Source of the DNA: CBDCIS01 sp965217565
GTDB taxonomy: Bacteria; Chloroflexota; Dehalococcoidia; Lucifugimonadales; CATOSD01
NCBI GenBank assembly: GCA_965217565.1
Contig: CBDCIS010000012.1
Span: 1-64,000, forward strand
DNA: 64,000 nucleotides
Direction of reading: 5' to 3'
Shown: one piece after another, positions 1 to 8,604 of the stretch
How the letters are laid out: each line of letters opens with the position of its first letter
Position numbering within the stretch: the stretch's first letter is position 1
Program-made: the position numbers and the translations under genes
Notes under the pieces: model-generated
Databases searched by the model: none
What the model was told of the DNA's origin: nothing
What the model saw: only the letters and a program-made list of their open reading frames with translations

Positions 1-927
1 ATTGTCGTGCTGTGCGCGGGCTCGTTTATGAACCTGCTTCTTCCCATCGTCCTCCTTAGCGCGCTGTTCATGACGCCGCAGGACACCGTCGTGGGCCAGG
101 TGACCATAAGCGGCGTGTCTCCGCGTTCGCCCGCCGCGGAAGCGGGACTGCGCCCGGGCGACACCATCGTCGCCGTGCAGGGAAAGCCAATCGACAACCA
201 CCGAGACCTGATTCAACGGGTGATGGCCCGGCTCGGCTCGGCTACGGAGCTGAGCGTCCGGAGGGGCGCAATCGTCAGTGGGTTGGGCTCCTCACCGGAG
301 TATTCATCCGTGGATGCCGTGAGCGTGGTTCCCCGGCTGAATCCGCCCGATTTGAGAGTGGTGGATGAGGTTGCCGACCCTGAAAGAGAGGTCACGCTGA
401 GCGAGGCGCGCAGGTACGACGCGCGGCTTGCGGTGGGCGACACGCTTACCCAGGGCGCAATCGGCATAGTGATTGGGACCTCGAATCAGAGGGTTGTCAA
501 GAAAAGCCATCCCGCCTGGGAGGCCGTTCCAATGTCGTTGGGACGCATCTGGAGCGTGCTCGCTATCTCCAAGAACGGCATCCAGCGCTGGATCGCAGGG
601 GGCCCCGACGCCGGTCTGGCAGGGCCGGTGGGAATTGCCCAGCTCACCGGAGAGGTTGCGAGCGTTGGCGGCGCGCTGCCCCTGATAGAGTTCATGGCCT
701 TCATCAGCATAAGCCTGGCCATCGTGAATATCCTGCCCATACCCGCGCTCGACGGCGGGCGGCTGGTGTTCGTACTCATAGAGTGGGCGCGGCGCGGTAA
801 GCGCGTATCGCCGCAGCGCGAGGGGCTCATCCACCTGGCCGGCTTCGTCATCCTCATAGGCTTCATCCTCGTAATGAGCTACTTCGACATCACGCGCATC
901 TTGAACGGAGAGAGCTTTATAAGGTAG
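1..927 (+). CDS. rseP: RseP-type site-2 zinc metalloprotease, 3' part
   Basis: This is the C-terminal part of an M50-family intramembrane protease that cuts membrane-anchored regulators inside the bilayer. The frame is open from base 1, so the N-terminus with the HExxH zinc site lies outside the window. What remains shows a membrane helix, a PDZ domain at about residues 30-95 (AEAGLRPGDTIVAVQG), a long loop and the C-terminal membrane part with NILPIPALDGGR, the conserved third-ligand LDG region. It lies 64 nt before ispG; rseP next to isoprenoid genes of the MEP pathway is a familiar bacterial order. The internal ATG near base 7 is not a real start. Confidence 0.9.
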   Translation: MVVLCAGSFMNLLLPIVLLSALFMTPQDTVVGQVTISGVSPRSPAAEAGLRPGDTIVAVQGKPIDNHRDLIQRVMARLGSATELSVRRGAIVSGLGSSPEYSSVDAVSVVPRLNPPDLRVVDEVADPEREVTLSEARRYDARLAVGDTLTQGAIGIVIGTSNQRVVKKSHPAWEAVPMSLGRIWSVLAISKNGIQRWIAGGPDAGLAGPVGIAQLTGEVASVGGALPLIEFMAFISISLAIVNILPIPALDGGRLVFVLIEWARRGKRVSPQREGLIHLAGFVILIGFILVMSYFDITRILNGESFIR

Positions 928-991
928 GCTAGAGAGGCACGAATCGGAACGCGCGCGGCCGGCGCGAATACTTGCGGGACAGGATGCGGTA

Positions 992-2131
992 ATGCGAAAG
1001 CGACGAGTCACAAAGGCAATCCAGGTTGGCGACGTCAGGGTTGGCGGCGACGCTCCCGTGAGCGTGCAGTCGATGACCAAGACCGACACGCGGGACGTGG
1101 CGGCTACCGTCGCGGACATCCACGGGCTGGAGGAGGCGGGCTGCGAGATCATTCGCTGCGCGGTGCCGGACATGGAGGCCGCCGAGGCGCTCGCCGAGAT
1201 CAAGCGACAGATAAACATTCCCCTCGTCGCGGACATCCACTTCCACTACCAGCTCGCGCTCGAGGCCTTGAAGAGCGGCGTCGATTGCCTGCGGTTGAAC
1301 CCCGGCAACATCCGGGACCGCGAGAAGGTGGAGACGGTGGTTCGTGAGGCCAAGGCCAGGCAGGTTCCCATTCGCATCGGCGTCAACTTCGGCAGCCTGC
1401 CGCCGGTTGGGGGCATCGGCCTAACGCGGGGACTCTCGCGCCACACGGACGGCGTCAACAAGCTGCCAAAGGCGGGAGAGAGCGGCACGGACCAGTATTC
1501 GGTGGTTGACCACATGGTGCAGACCGGCCTCTGGGAGATAGGCATCCTGGAGGACCTGGACTTCGACCTCATCAAGATTTCCCTAAAGGCGTTCGACATC
1601 GACACGACCGTTGAGACCTACCGGCGCATGGCGAGGCTAGTGCCGTACCCGCTGCACCTGGGCATCACGGAGGCGGGCACGGCAAAATCGGGCAGCATAC
1701 GCAGCGCTATAGGGCTTGGGATGCTGCTGTACGAGGGCATCGGGGACACCATTCGCGTGTCGCTCAGCGACGACTCCCGCGAAGAGGTCTACGCCGGGTT
1801 CGAGATACTCAAGTCGCTGGAGCTTCGCAAGGAGGGCGCGGTGATGGTGGCGTGCCCAAGCTGCGGGCGCGCCGACGTGGACATACGGAAGCTCGCAAAC
1901 GACGTGGATGAACTGCTGAAGCGCACCAAGACGCCCATCAAGGTGGCGGTGATGGGCTGCGAGGTCAACGGGCCGGGCGAAGCGAAGGATGCCGACGTGG
2001 GCATCGCCGCCGGAGCGGGCCGTGCCATCATCTTCCGCAAGGGCCGCAAGTCGCGAGTCGTGGAGGAGGCCGACATGCTGACGGCGCTGATGGAGGAGGT
2101 CAGGCAGGTGGAGGCGGAGGGGGGAGGGTAA
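992..2131 (+). CDS. ispG: 4-hydroxy-3-methylbut-2-enyl diphosphate synthase
   Basis: IspG (GcpE) reduces methylerythritol cyclodiphosphate to HMBPP in the MEP isoprenoid pathway. The 379-residue length fits the short bacterial form. The N-terminal TIM-barrel part starts with RRVTKAIQVGDVRVGG and contains VQSMTKTDTRD. The C-terminal part carries the three iron-sulfur cysteines, Cys288 and Cys291 in ACPSCGR and Cys323 in MGCEVNGPGE, together with the following conserved glutamate. No residue expected of the family appears to be missing. The stop is followed after only 23 nt by the left end of an insertion element, which has not damaged the gene. Confidence 0.97.
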   Translation: MRKRRVTKAIQVGDVRVGGDAPVSVQSMTKTDTRDVAATVADIHGLEEAGCEIIRCAVPDMEAAEALAEIKRQINIPLVADIHFHYQLALEALKSGVDCLRLNPGNIRDREKVETVVREAKARQVPIRIGVNFGSLPPVGGIGLTRGLSRHTDGVNKLPKAGESGTDQYSVVDHMVQTGLWEIGILEDLDFDLIKISLKAFDIDTTVETYRRMARLVPYPLHLGITEAGTAKSGSIRSAIGLGMLLYEGIGDTIRVSLSDDSREEVYAGFEILKSLELRKEGAVMVACPSCGRADVDIRKLANDVDELLKRTKTPIKVAVMGCEVNGPGEAKDADVGIAAGAGRAIIFRKGRKSRVVEEADMLTALMEEVRQVEAEGGG

Positions 2132-2154
2132 CGGAGTGACGTCCATTCCCTCTA

Positions 2155-3005
2155 AGAGGGTGTGTGAGAAGTCTTGGATATGTATTAGAATGGAGGCATG
2201 AAACGCAAAGCATACCCCAGTGACCTGACTGATGAACAGTGGAAGATGCTCGCTCCGCTACTCCCGGCAGCCAAAACTGGGGGAAGGCCACGTACTGTAG
2301 ACCTGCGGGAAGTCGTCAACGGCATTCTATACGTTCTGCGCAACGGTTGCACGTGGCGAGCCATGCCGCATGACCTCCCGCCTTGGGGTACTGTATGGTG
2401 GTATTTTCGGGAGTGGAGAGAGGATGGTACATGGGAACGAGCCAATGACGCTCTCCGAGTCAAGGTCCGGCAGGCCGAGGGGAGGAACCCGACACCTAGC
2501 GCTGCTATCATAGACAGCCAGTCGGTCAAGACTACGGAAAAAGGGGGCCTCGTGGCTATGACGCTGGCAAGAAGGTCAACGGTCGAAAGCGACATATCAT
2601 TGTAGATACCATGGGGTTGCTGCTGGCGGTGGTGGTGCATCCTGCCAATATCCAGGATAGGGATGGGGCGAAGCTGGTCATCGATAAATTGATAGGGAGG
2701 TTTCCCCGCATGAGGTTGGTCTGGGCCGATGCTGGCTATGCTGGAAAGCTGGTCGAGTGGGTCTGGGCCCTGACAGGCTGGGCACTCGAGATTGTCAAGC
2801 GCCCCAGGGACAGCCACCGTTTTCAAGTGCTGCCGCGAAGATGGGTGGTCGAACGAACATTCGCGTGGCTCAGCAGGTGCCGTCGGATGAGCAAGGACTA
2901 CGAAGCTCTGTCCGATACAACCGAGGCGTGGACCCATATAGCTATGATTCATCTCATGCTCCGACGCTTAGCACCAACCTAATTTGAACTTCTCACACAC
3001 CCTCT
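2155..3005 (+). mobile_element. IS5-family insertion sequence, copy 1
   Basis: This 851-bp element has perfect 18-bp inverted ends (AGAGGGTGTGTGAGAAGT at 2155-2172 and its complement at 2988-3005). It holds one transposase gene split over two frames. Its translations are identical to those of the element at 56723-57573, which lies in the opposite orientation. The flanks read CTAAG on the left and CTCAG on the right, so both fit CTNAG but the middle base differs. The two-frame transposase and TNA-like target resemble the IS427 group of the IS5 family. The group assignment is inference. Confidence 0.93.
2198..2982 (+). CDS. IS5-family DDE transposase, made by -1 frameshift
   Basis: The first frame (2198-2605) carries the N-terminal DUF4096-like domain (LTDEQWKMLAPLLP, GRPRTVDLREVVNGILYVLRNGC) and the first catalytic Asp in IIDSQSVKT. 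The second frame carries the second Asp in WADAGYAG and the Glu in VVERTFAWLSRCRR. At 2538-2547 lies an A5G5 run. Slipping back one base there joins the frames as TEKGGPRGYDAGKK, the sequence expected for the family, and gives about 262 residues. The ATG follows a GGAGG site. The same run occurs in the second, identical copy, which favours programmed frameshifting over mutation. Confidence 0.9.
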
Positions 3006-3006
3006 C

Positions 3007-3585
3007 AGAGAATACCGATTCGTCGACACGGAGCTTTACAATTCAATAGACCTCGTCAAAGCCACTGACTACATCCTGGAGGAATTCGATCCACTCTCTA
3101 TGTCTCGAATGGTGTCGGAAACGACGTTGGAGAACCTGCTTCCAGGTCCTCCCTTTCCGCAAGCCGACACGCTGCCTTTGGTAGCCGATTTGGTGGACAC
3201 CGTCGCCAATGGCATTCAGACCAGAGACGAAATCGCCGATAGGTTCGATTTCGATCCAAGACAAGCCGACTATTACGGAAATGCTGCCCGATTCCTCGGT
3301 CTTGTAGGGCGCAAGCGGGGCGGATTTGTGGCCATTGAATCTACCGGCTGGTTTTCGACCGCCAGTTTGACAGAGCGTGTCAACATGCTTGGGCGGACGA
3401 TGGCAACTCTACCGGTATTCAGAGAGAGTATGGCAGCCACTCTGGAGGGTTCGCCCCGCGACATTCAGGAGATCGGGGAACAGATCCGGCGGCACACTGG
3501 TCTGTCCAGAGACACTTGCAACAGGAGGGCGAGGACTGTGCATAGCTGGGTTCAATGGCTAGCCTCAAACACAAGACAGGCCTGA
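3007..3585 (+). pseudogene. C-terminal remnant of a restriction-type protein
   Basis: The frame runs out of the IS right end without a start codon of its own (LREYRFVDTELYNSIDLVKA...), so the 5' part of the gene is missing. The rest reads well: a segment LENLLPGPPFPQADTLPLV, then a winged-helix-like stretch with IADRFDFDPRQADYYGNAARFLGLV. That pattern recalls the C-terminal domain (DUF7226-like) of some type II restriction enzymes. The domain name is from memory and only moderately certain. An internal ATG at 3100 could still start a 161-residue protein. The missing N-terminal part is not found left of the IS, where ispG ends, so the insertion was accompanied by a deletion or rearrangement. 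Confidence 0.5.
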
Positions 3586-3586
3586 A

Positions 3587-3847
3587 CTATCGAAAATAGA
3601 TGTAGTACCCCGGAGGCCCTTCTCCAAACTGGAACGGGATGTGATTGGCTTGAAACTCCTGTGCCCCTCGACTTGCAGCCTCTCTAACGCCATCTTCCAC
3701 AGAATCAAACACTCCTAGAAAGCGGAAGCTGCCATCGCAGATTGCTTCCGAATGAAGAACTAACGCGTCCTGTATATCCGTTGCAGTTAGACCAGGCATG
3801 TCGCACTCAAGGGCCTCGGTCACACATCTAACGTCAACTTCATTCAC
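3587..3847 (-). CDS. hypothetical small acidic protein
   Basis: I do not recognise this 86-residue protein. It is acidic and soluble-looking, with no membrane segment or signal peptide. The middle contains DALVLHSEAICDGSFRFLGVFDSVEDGVREAASRGAQEF and it ends in GEGPPGYYIYFR. A GAGGTG-like ribosome site precedes the ATG. Codon use looks less GC-rich than in the neighbouring CoA-transferase genes, which fits acquired DNA. It converges with the restriction-gene remnant with only one base between the two stops and may belong to the same foreign segment. Confidence 0.55.
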   Translation of the reverse strand: MNEVDVRCVTEALECDMPGLTATDIQDALVLHSEAICDGSFRFLGVFDSVEDGVREAASRGAQEFQANHIPFQFGEGPPGYYIYFR

Positions 3848-3930
3848 ATCACACCTCGCCTACTTTTCAATGTCGCAGTTTGTGAAACATCTGGTCGTCA
3901 AAACTATTGTACGCCTTTTCAGGACTTTGT

Positions 3931-5274
3931 TCAACTCTTATAGACCCCACTAACACGCTCCCGGAAGTCCGGCTCGTAGCGCAGGATGTGGCCCTGGCGT
4001 ACCTGCTCTTCCAGCGGGACTACCGGCGGTGTTTGCTTGCGCGTTGGCTCAGTGCCGACTACGCCGTCCAGTTCCAACGCCTCGACGTCGGACTCCGTCC
4101 TGCCTAGCACGTCGAGAAACACGTAGCGGTTGTGCTCGCCCAGAATGGGCGCAGCGCGGCGGGGAGTGTCGGCGGCGGACATCTTCCAGGGACGGCCCGG
4201 ATATGGGAGCGGCGGCATTCCCGTGCTGGCGTGGTGGGCGTAGGTTTCGTAGAAACCCCGCGCCTCGAGGTGAGGGTCGAACAGCAGTTGCTCGTTATTG
4301 AGAACCGGCCCAGACGGAACACTCGCCCGTTGGAGTTCACTCGCAAGTTCCCGCTGCTCCCATTTCGCGGTGGCCTCGCCAACCAGCGCATCCAGCGCGT
4401 CCCTATGCTTCCACCGAGACAGCGCGTCGCCGAACCTGGCGTTATCTCGCCACGCGCCAGCGCACAGCGCATCGCACAGCGCGTCCCACTGCGCGTCGTC
4501 GGACACCGCGATTGCTATCCAGTTGTCCTCGCCTCGGCATGGATAGCAGCCGTGCGGAGCCATACGGGTGTCCTGGTTGCCCAATCGCTCCGTCGTGCGG
4601 CCGTTGACGGCGTAGTCCATCAGCGGCTCGGGAAGCGTCGCGCTGGACGTCTGCGCCTGCGCCACGTCGATGAACTGCCCTCTGCCGGTCCGGGCTCGGT
4701 GAATCAGAGCGGTCACAATGGCGAAGAGCGTGTGCTCGGCCGCGGTGTAGTCGGTATAAGGCATCTCCGGGAGCTCCGGTGGCCCGCCCTTGTAGCCCGT
4801 CGCGTAGCTGAGACCGGACGCGGCTTCCGTCGTAGGCCCGATCGCCCCGAACCCTGACCAAGGGCCTGAGTAGCCGTAGCCCGTGGATGACACGAAGATT
4901 ACGTCCGGTCTCAGCCGCCTCAGGTCCGCGTATTCCAGGCCAAAGTTCTTCATCACCCTAGACGTGAAGTTCTCCACAAAGACGTCGCTAATGGCGATAA
5001 GCTCTTTGAGCGCGGTCAGGCCTTCCGCCTTCGAGAGGTCCAGGGTTACGCCCAGCTTGTTGCGGTTCTGTTCGTAGAAGTTGGCCCCGCGGTTCCAGTA
5101 CCGCTCGCCGGGGTCGTTCTCATAGAAGGCCGAGGAGCGGTAGTTTTCGAGCCGCGCGTGGGACTCCAGGCGTAGCACCTGCGCGCCCATGTCAGCCAGC
5201 ATCTTGGCGGCGTGCGGAACAGCGATGAGTTGCCCCATCTCCACGACGCGAACGCCTGCCAGCGGAAGAACCAT
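3931..5274 (-). CDS. CaiB/BaiF family CoA-transferase (Asp-containing subunit)
   Basis: This is a class III CoA-transferase of 447 residues, a family that moves CoA between carboxylic acids through an aspartyl-CoA intermediate. Family features are the N-terminal GVRVVEMGQLIAVPHAAKMLADMGAQVLRLE, FVENFTSRVMKNFGL, FVSSTGYGYSGPW and TGRGQFIDVAQAQT. PYTDYTAAEHT supplies an aspartate at the catalytic position. The C-terminus is about 45 residues longer than usual. The gene starts 3 bases after the stop of a second CoA-transferase, so the two are surely co-transcribed and may form a heteromer. The substrate cannot be read from the sequence. Confidence 0.9.
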   Translation of the reverse strand: MVLPLAGVRVVEMGQLIAVPHAAKMLADMGAQVLRLESHARLENYRSSAFYENDPGERYWNRGANFYEQNRNKLGVTLDLSKAEGLTALKELIAISDVFVENFTSRVMKNFGLEYADLRRLRPDVIFVSSTGYGYSGPWSGFGAIGPTTEAASGLSYATGYKGGPPELPEMPYTDYTAAEHTLFAIVTALIHRARTGRGQFIDVAQAQTSSATLPEPLMDYAVNGRTTERLGNQDTRMAPHGCYPCRGEDNWIAIAVSDDAQWDALCDALCAGAWRDNARFGDALSRWKHRDALDALVGEATAKWEQRELASELQRASVPSGPVLNNEQLLFDPHLEARGFYETYAHHASTGMPPLPYPGRPWKMSAADTPRRAAPILGEHNRYVFLDVLGRTESDVEALELDGVVGTEPTRKQTPPVVPLEEQVRQGHILRYEPDFRERVSGVYKS

Positions 5275-5277
5275 GCG

Positions 5278-6576
5278 CTACGTCACTCCCAACGCTTTGA
5301 GCCGAACCAGGTCCTTGCGAGAGTAGCCAAGCCGTTCGCCGAGTACCTCGATGTTGTGCTGACCCAGGGTAGGCGCCGGCGAGCGCGCCTTCCAGGGCGT
5401 GTCGCTCATCTCGAAGGGCGCGCCCGGATAGGTCGCGGAGCCAACGACTGGATGCTCGATGTCCACGAAGTAGCCGCGATGCATGTACTGTGGATTCTCC
5501 AGGACCTCCTGCGGACTCTGCACCATGCCGAATATGTACCTTCGCCTCTGGTGGGCGGAATAGAAGATCTCCGACTTGTCCCGCCGTGCGATGCGCTCCT
5601 CCAGGGTCTCGCGCAGCTCACGGGCGTTGGCCCTGCGCCCCTCCGGCGTCGAGAACCTCTCGTCTCCCAGTTCCGGCGCATCGAGAAACTCGGCCATCTC
5701 GTGCCAGTTCACGCCACCAAAGACAATGGGCACTACGTGACCGTCCCTCGCTTTCACCGGTTCGCGCGGCATTTCGCCCGTGTAGGCCGTCGCGCGAGCC
5801 TTGATTCCGCCCTGGTAGGTATAGACCGAGGTCGTGTCTCTAAGCGCGGAAGCCATGGACTCCTGTATCGAGACATCGACCCTCTGACCGTGCCCGGTTA
5901 GCAGTTGGTGATAGACTGCTATCAGCGTGGCGGACGCCGCGTTGGTTCCCGCCTTGAACTGCGCCTGGTTGAAGGCGTGCTTCAGCGGCTCGCGCTCCCG
6001 CTTGCCAAAGATGTACATCATCCCGCCAAGGGCGAACTCCACTATCTCGGCGGCCTTGTAGTCGCGGTACGGGCCCGTCTGGCCAAAGTTCGATATGGAC
6101 ACCATCACCAGGTTGGGATTCACCAGCCGCAATTCGTCGTAGCTCAGACCCAGTGACGGCATCACGCGAGGGCTGAAGCTCTCAACCAGTGCGTCGGACT
6201 CCGCGACGAGCCGCCGCAGAATATGCTTGCCCATCTCGGATTTCAGGTTCAGCGTTACGCTTCGCTTGCTCGTGTTGAGGTAGAGGAAGGGCAGGCTCTT
6301 CTCAGGATGCGGCTCATCGTGGAAGAACGGCCCCATCCGGCGGGCGGGGTCACCGCAGCCGGGACGCTCTATCTTGACGACATCCGCGCCAAAGTCGGCG
6401 AGCAGCTTCGCGCAGTACGGGCCCGATACGTGGCGCGTCAGATCGAGTACCTTGATGCCATCGAGGGCGGCTTCTCGCAAGAGGAGGAATCCTGTCTTGA
6501 GATAGTGTAGAATCCGGTTGGCTGCCAGCGTGCGCTGATTCGCGCCGAGCCAGCACGACGCCAGTATATACGCCAA
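5278..6576 (-). CDS. CaiB/BaiF family CoA-transferase (Gln in place of Asp)
   Basis: This second class III CoA-transferase contains GIKVLDLTRHVSGPYCAKLLADFGADVVKIERP, LVESFSPRVMPSLGLSY, VSISNFGQTGPYRDY and TGHGQRVDVSIQESM. The segment aligning with the catalytic aspartate reads NQAQFKAGTNAA, so glutamine appears to take the place of aspartate. The first 30 or so residues of the open frame look non-coding; a TTG at 6480 placed just before REAALDGIKVLDL is a likelier start. It is the promoter-proximal gene of the pair. Heteromeric family members in which only one subunit has the aspartate are known (benzylsuccinate CoA-transferase type), which suggests a similar arrangement here. Confidence 0.88.
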   Translation of the reverse strand: MAYILASCWLGANQRTLAANRILHYLKTGFLLLREAALDGIKVLDLTRHVSGPYCAKLLADFGADVVKIERPGCGDPARRMGPFFHDEPHPEKSLPFLYLNTSKRSVTLNLKSEMGKHILRRLVAESDALVESFSPRVMPSLGLSYDELRLVNPNLVMVSISNFGQTGPYRDYKAAEIVEFALGGMMYIFGKREREPLKHAFNQAQFKAGTNAASATLIAVYHQLLTGHGQRVDVSIQESMASALRDTTSVYTYQGGIKARATAYTGEMPREPVKARDGHVVPIVFGGVNWHEMAEFLDAPELGDERFSTPEGRRANARELRETLEERIARRDKSEIFYSAHQRRRYIFGMVQSPQEVLENPQYMHRGYFVDIEHPVVGSATYPGAPFEMSDTPWKARSPAPTLGQHNIEVLGERLGYSRKDLVRLKALGVT

Positions 6577-6904
6577 CTCCGCGACACCTCAAGCGACGCC
6601 CCACTCTTCCAGTCTTCCATGGGACCACAGAAACACCCGGGCCAACCTGCCCAACCATCCTGTAAATCCTGCGCATCTTGATTCTGACAAACCCCCGTGT
6701 TGCTACCTTGCGAAGTAACCGATACAATCCCCCCGTCGCAAGCATTCTCGCTTGCGTCCTTCGCAATGCGTCAACGACGGCGTCCAGCCTGGGGCCCGCG
6801 CAATCCGGACGGCGCTCAAAGACGCTGCCACCAACCGGCGTATTGTCTAAATCCTCGGCAACGCGCTGACCGAGAGCCAGACCATTTGACTTTAGGAGGT
6901 TCGC
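6577..6904. other. intergenic region between divergent genes
   Basis: About 330 bases separate the CoA-transferase pair from the divergent dehydrogenase gene. I see no convincing open frame, RNA gene or repeat. Promoters for both directions should lie here, but no clear -35/-10 pair stands out. TTAGGAGG at its right edge is the ribosome site of the dehydrogenase gene. Confidence 0.5.
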
Positions 6905-7882
6905 ATGAGCGCTAAGGTTGTGTTGCTGTCGCCTGACAACACGGAGCAGTTGGAGGAGATTCGACTGCTTGCGCCGGAGGGCGTCGAGATCGGTTGGGTC
7001 GATTCCACCCTGCCCATCGAGCAGCAGGCGGAGCAGATGCGGGACACCATCGCCGTCATCGCCATTCCCTCGGTGTTCCCGGTGGAACTGGCGCGGGCGT
7101 GTCCCAATCTGAGGTTGGTACAGACGGTGAGCGCGGGCACGAACATGATGGACTTGCAGGCGCTGGGTGAGCTTGGCGTGAAGGTAGCCAACAACGGGGG
7201 CGGCAACGCCGTAGCGGTGGCCGAGCACAGCATCGCGCTGATGGTGAGCGTTTACCGCAAGCTCCAGCTTCAGTTCAAGTACGTCAAGGAACGGCAGTGG
7301 GCCGGCGACATGCGGGCGAGATGGTTCTCGGAGGCCTACGAGCTAACGGACAAGACGGTCGGCATCATTGGCTTTGGGCGCATCGGGCAGCGGGTTGCGC
7401 GCCGCCTCCAGGGATGGGACTGCGAGCTGCTGTACAGCGACGTCGTCAGCTTTCCCGCAGAGCTGGAGGAGGAGCTTCACGTAAGCAGGGTGTCTAATGA
7501 CGAACTGCTTCAGCGGTCGGACATCGTGACGCTGCACGTGCCGCTCAACCGGCATACGAGGGCCATGCTCAGCGACCGCGAGTTCGACATGATGAAGCCG
7601 AACGCCGTGCTCATCAACGCCTGCCGCGGGCCGGTGGTGGATGAGTCCGCGCTCATCAGGGCAATGCGGGAGGGCAAGATAGCCGCCGCGGGCCTGGACG
7701 TTCTCGAAGAGGAGCCGACCAGCCCGGACAACCCGCTGCTGGACATGGACAACGTGCTGGTTACGCCGCACATGGCGGGCTTTGGGCAGGAAGCCTCCGA
7801 GAAGAGCCGCGTCTTCGCCGTGCGCAACACCACGAGCGTCGCCGCGGGCAGCGAGCCGGAGTCGGTGGTGCTACCGGAGTAG
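6905..7882 (+). CDS. D-isomer-specific 2-hydroxyacid dehydrogenase (SerA-like)
   Basis: This NAD-dependent 2-hydroxyacid dehydrogenase has 325 residues. The nucleotide-binding domain shows GIIGFGRIGQRVARRLQGWD. The catalytic triad positions are visible as Arg in NACRGPVVDE, Glu in LDVLEEEP and His in TPHMAGFGQEA. It lacks the ACT domain of full-length phosphoglycerate dehydrogenases, so it may be either a short SerA or a catabolic 2-hydroxyacid enzyme. A strong AGGAGG site precedes the ATG. It is transcribed alone, away from the CoA-transferase genes, and converges on the phosphoesterase gene. Confidence 0.9.
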   Translation: MSAKVVLLSPDNTEQLEEIRLLAPEGVEIGWVDSTLPIEQQAEQMRDTIAVIAIPSVFPVELARACPNLRLVQTVSAGTNMMDLQALGELGVKVANNGGGNAVAVAEHSIALMVSVYRKLQLQFKYVKERQWAGDMRARWFSEAYELTDKTVGIIGFGRIGQRVARRLQGWDCELLYSDVVSFPAELEEELHVSRVSNDELLQRSDIVTLHVPLNRHTRAMLSDREFDMMKPNAVLINACRGPVVDESALIRAMREGKIAAAGLDVLEEEPTSPDNPLLDMDNVLVTPHMAGFGQEASEKSRVFAVRNTTSVAAGSEPESVVLPE

Positions 7883-7905
7883 GGCGGCCGTCGATGCGGT
7901 GACCC

Positions 7906-7931
7906 GGCAACCAGACGGGATTGCCCCTACG
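7906..7931. repeat. short palindromic intergenic repeat, copy 1
   Basis: The sequence GGCAACCAGACGGGATTGCC followed by CCTACG can form a hairpin through GGCAA and TTGCC. Better preserved relatives lie at 13375-13403 and 28199-28225. The copy sits at the convergent 3' ends of two genes and overlaps the last codons of the phosphoesterase gene. Confidence 0.6.
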
Positions 7932-8595
7932 CGGGATGCTCGATGCCCAGCTTCGAGAGGAGCAGACGCGGGCTTTCGTCGAGCAACGCATGGGCCTCGT
8001 CGTCGTCCATGCCCGCGCCGAGGGCTACGCTCATGGCGAAGTCGCGCGTCAGCAGATCGCCCGGCGCGTGAGCGTCGGAGTCCAGTATCATACGAGCGCG
8101 GGCCTCTCTCGCCGTCTTCACGACGTGGCCGTTGGTGAAGCTGTGTCCCCTGCGCGCCGACACCTCCAGAAAGACGCCGTTTCCCGCCGCGATCGCGGCC
8201 TCTTCCGGCGTTATGAGGCCCGGGTGCGCGAGTATGTCCACGTGGGAAGAGCTTACGGCGGCGCGGTTGGTGCCCGGCTCCACCGGCTCCACGACCGTTT
8301 CGCCGTGCACGTTGACGACCTTCGCGCCCATCGCCCTGGCCTCTCTCGCCAGCAGATCGATGTCCTCCTTGGGTGTGTGCGTTATCTCCACGCCGGGCAG
8401 GACGAGAATGTCCCACCGCCTGGATGCCATCTCGCAGTCCTTTGACAGGACGTTGAGGACGAACTCCAGGTTCCCGGCTCCAACGTGGTCGGTTATGGCC
8501 ATAACACGGTAGCCAGCTTGAAAGGCCCGCCGAATCAGCTCGACCGGGGCAAGCACGCCGTCGCTGAGAAAGGTGTGCGTGTGAAAGTCGTACAA
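7927..8595 (-). CDS. PHP-domain phosphoesterase, histidinol phosphatase-like
   Basis: The protein of 222 residues belongs to the PHP superfamily of metal-dependent phosphoesterases. It begins with YDFHTHTFLSDG, the first metal-binding motif. It continues with MAITDHVG, LVLPGVEITHT, VNVHGE, VDILAHPGLIT, FLEVSARRGHSFTNG and MILDSDAHAPGD, which together supply the usual cluster of His, Asp and Glu ligands. The family includes histidinol phosphatase and related enzymes, and no histidine-pathway gene is adjacent, so the substrate is open. It starts 9 bases after the stop of the ThDP-enzyme gene and is probably translated from the same mRNA. Confidence 0.85.
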   Translation of the reverse strand: MYDFHTHTFLSDGVLAPVELIRRAFQAGYRVMAITDHVGAGNLEFVLNVLSKDCEMASRRWDILVLPGVEITHTPKEDIDLLAREARAMGAKVVNVHGETVVEPVEPGTNRAAVSSSHVDILAHPGLITPEEAAIAAGNGVFLEVSARRGHSFTNGHVVKTAREARARMILDSDAHAPGDLLTRDFAMSVALGAGMDDDEAHALLDESPRLLLSKLGIEHPA

Positions 8596-8604
8596 GCTGT
8601 GCTC

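Noticed and set aside
304..1236. Long minus-strand open frame across rseP and ispG
   Set aside because: It is antisense to two well-recognised genes, has low-complexity composition and no family resemblance; long shadow frames are common in GC-rich DNA.
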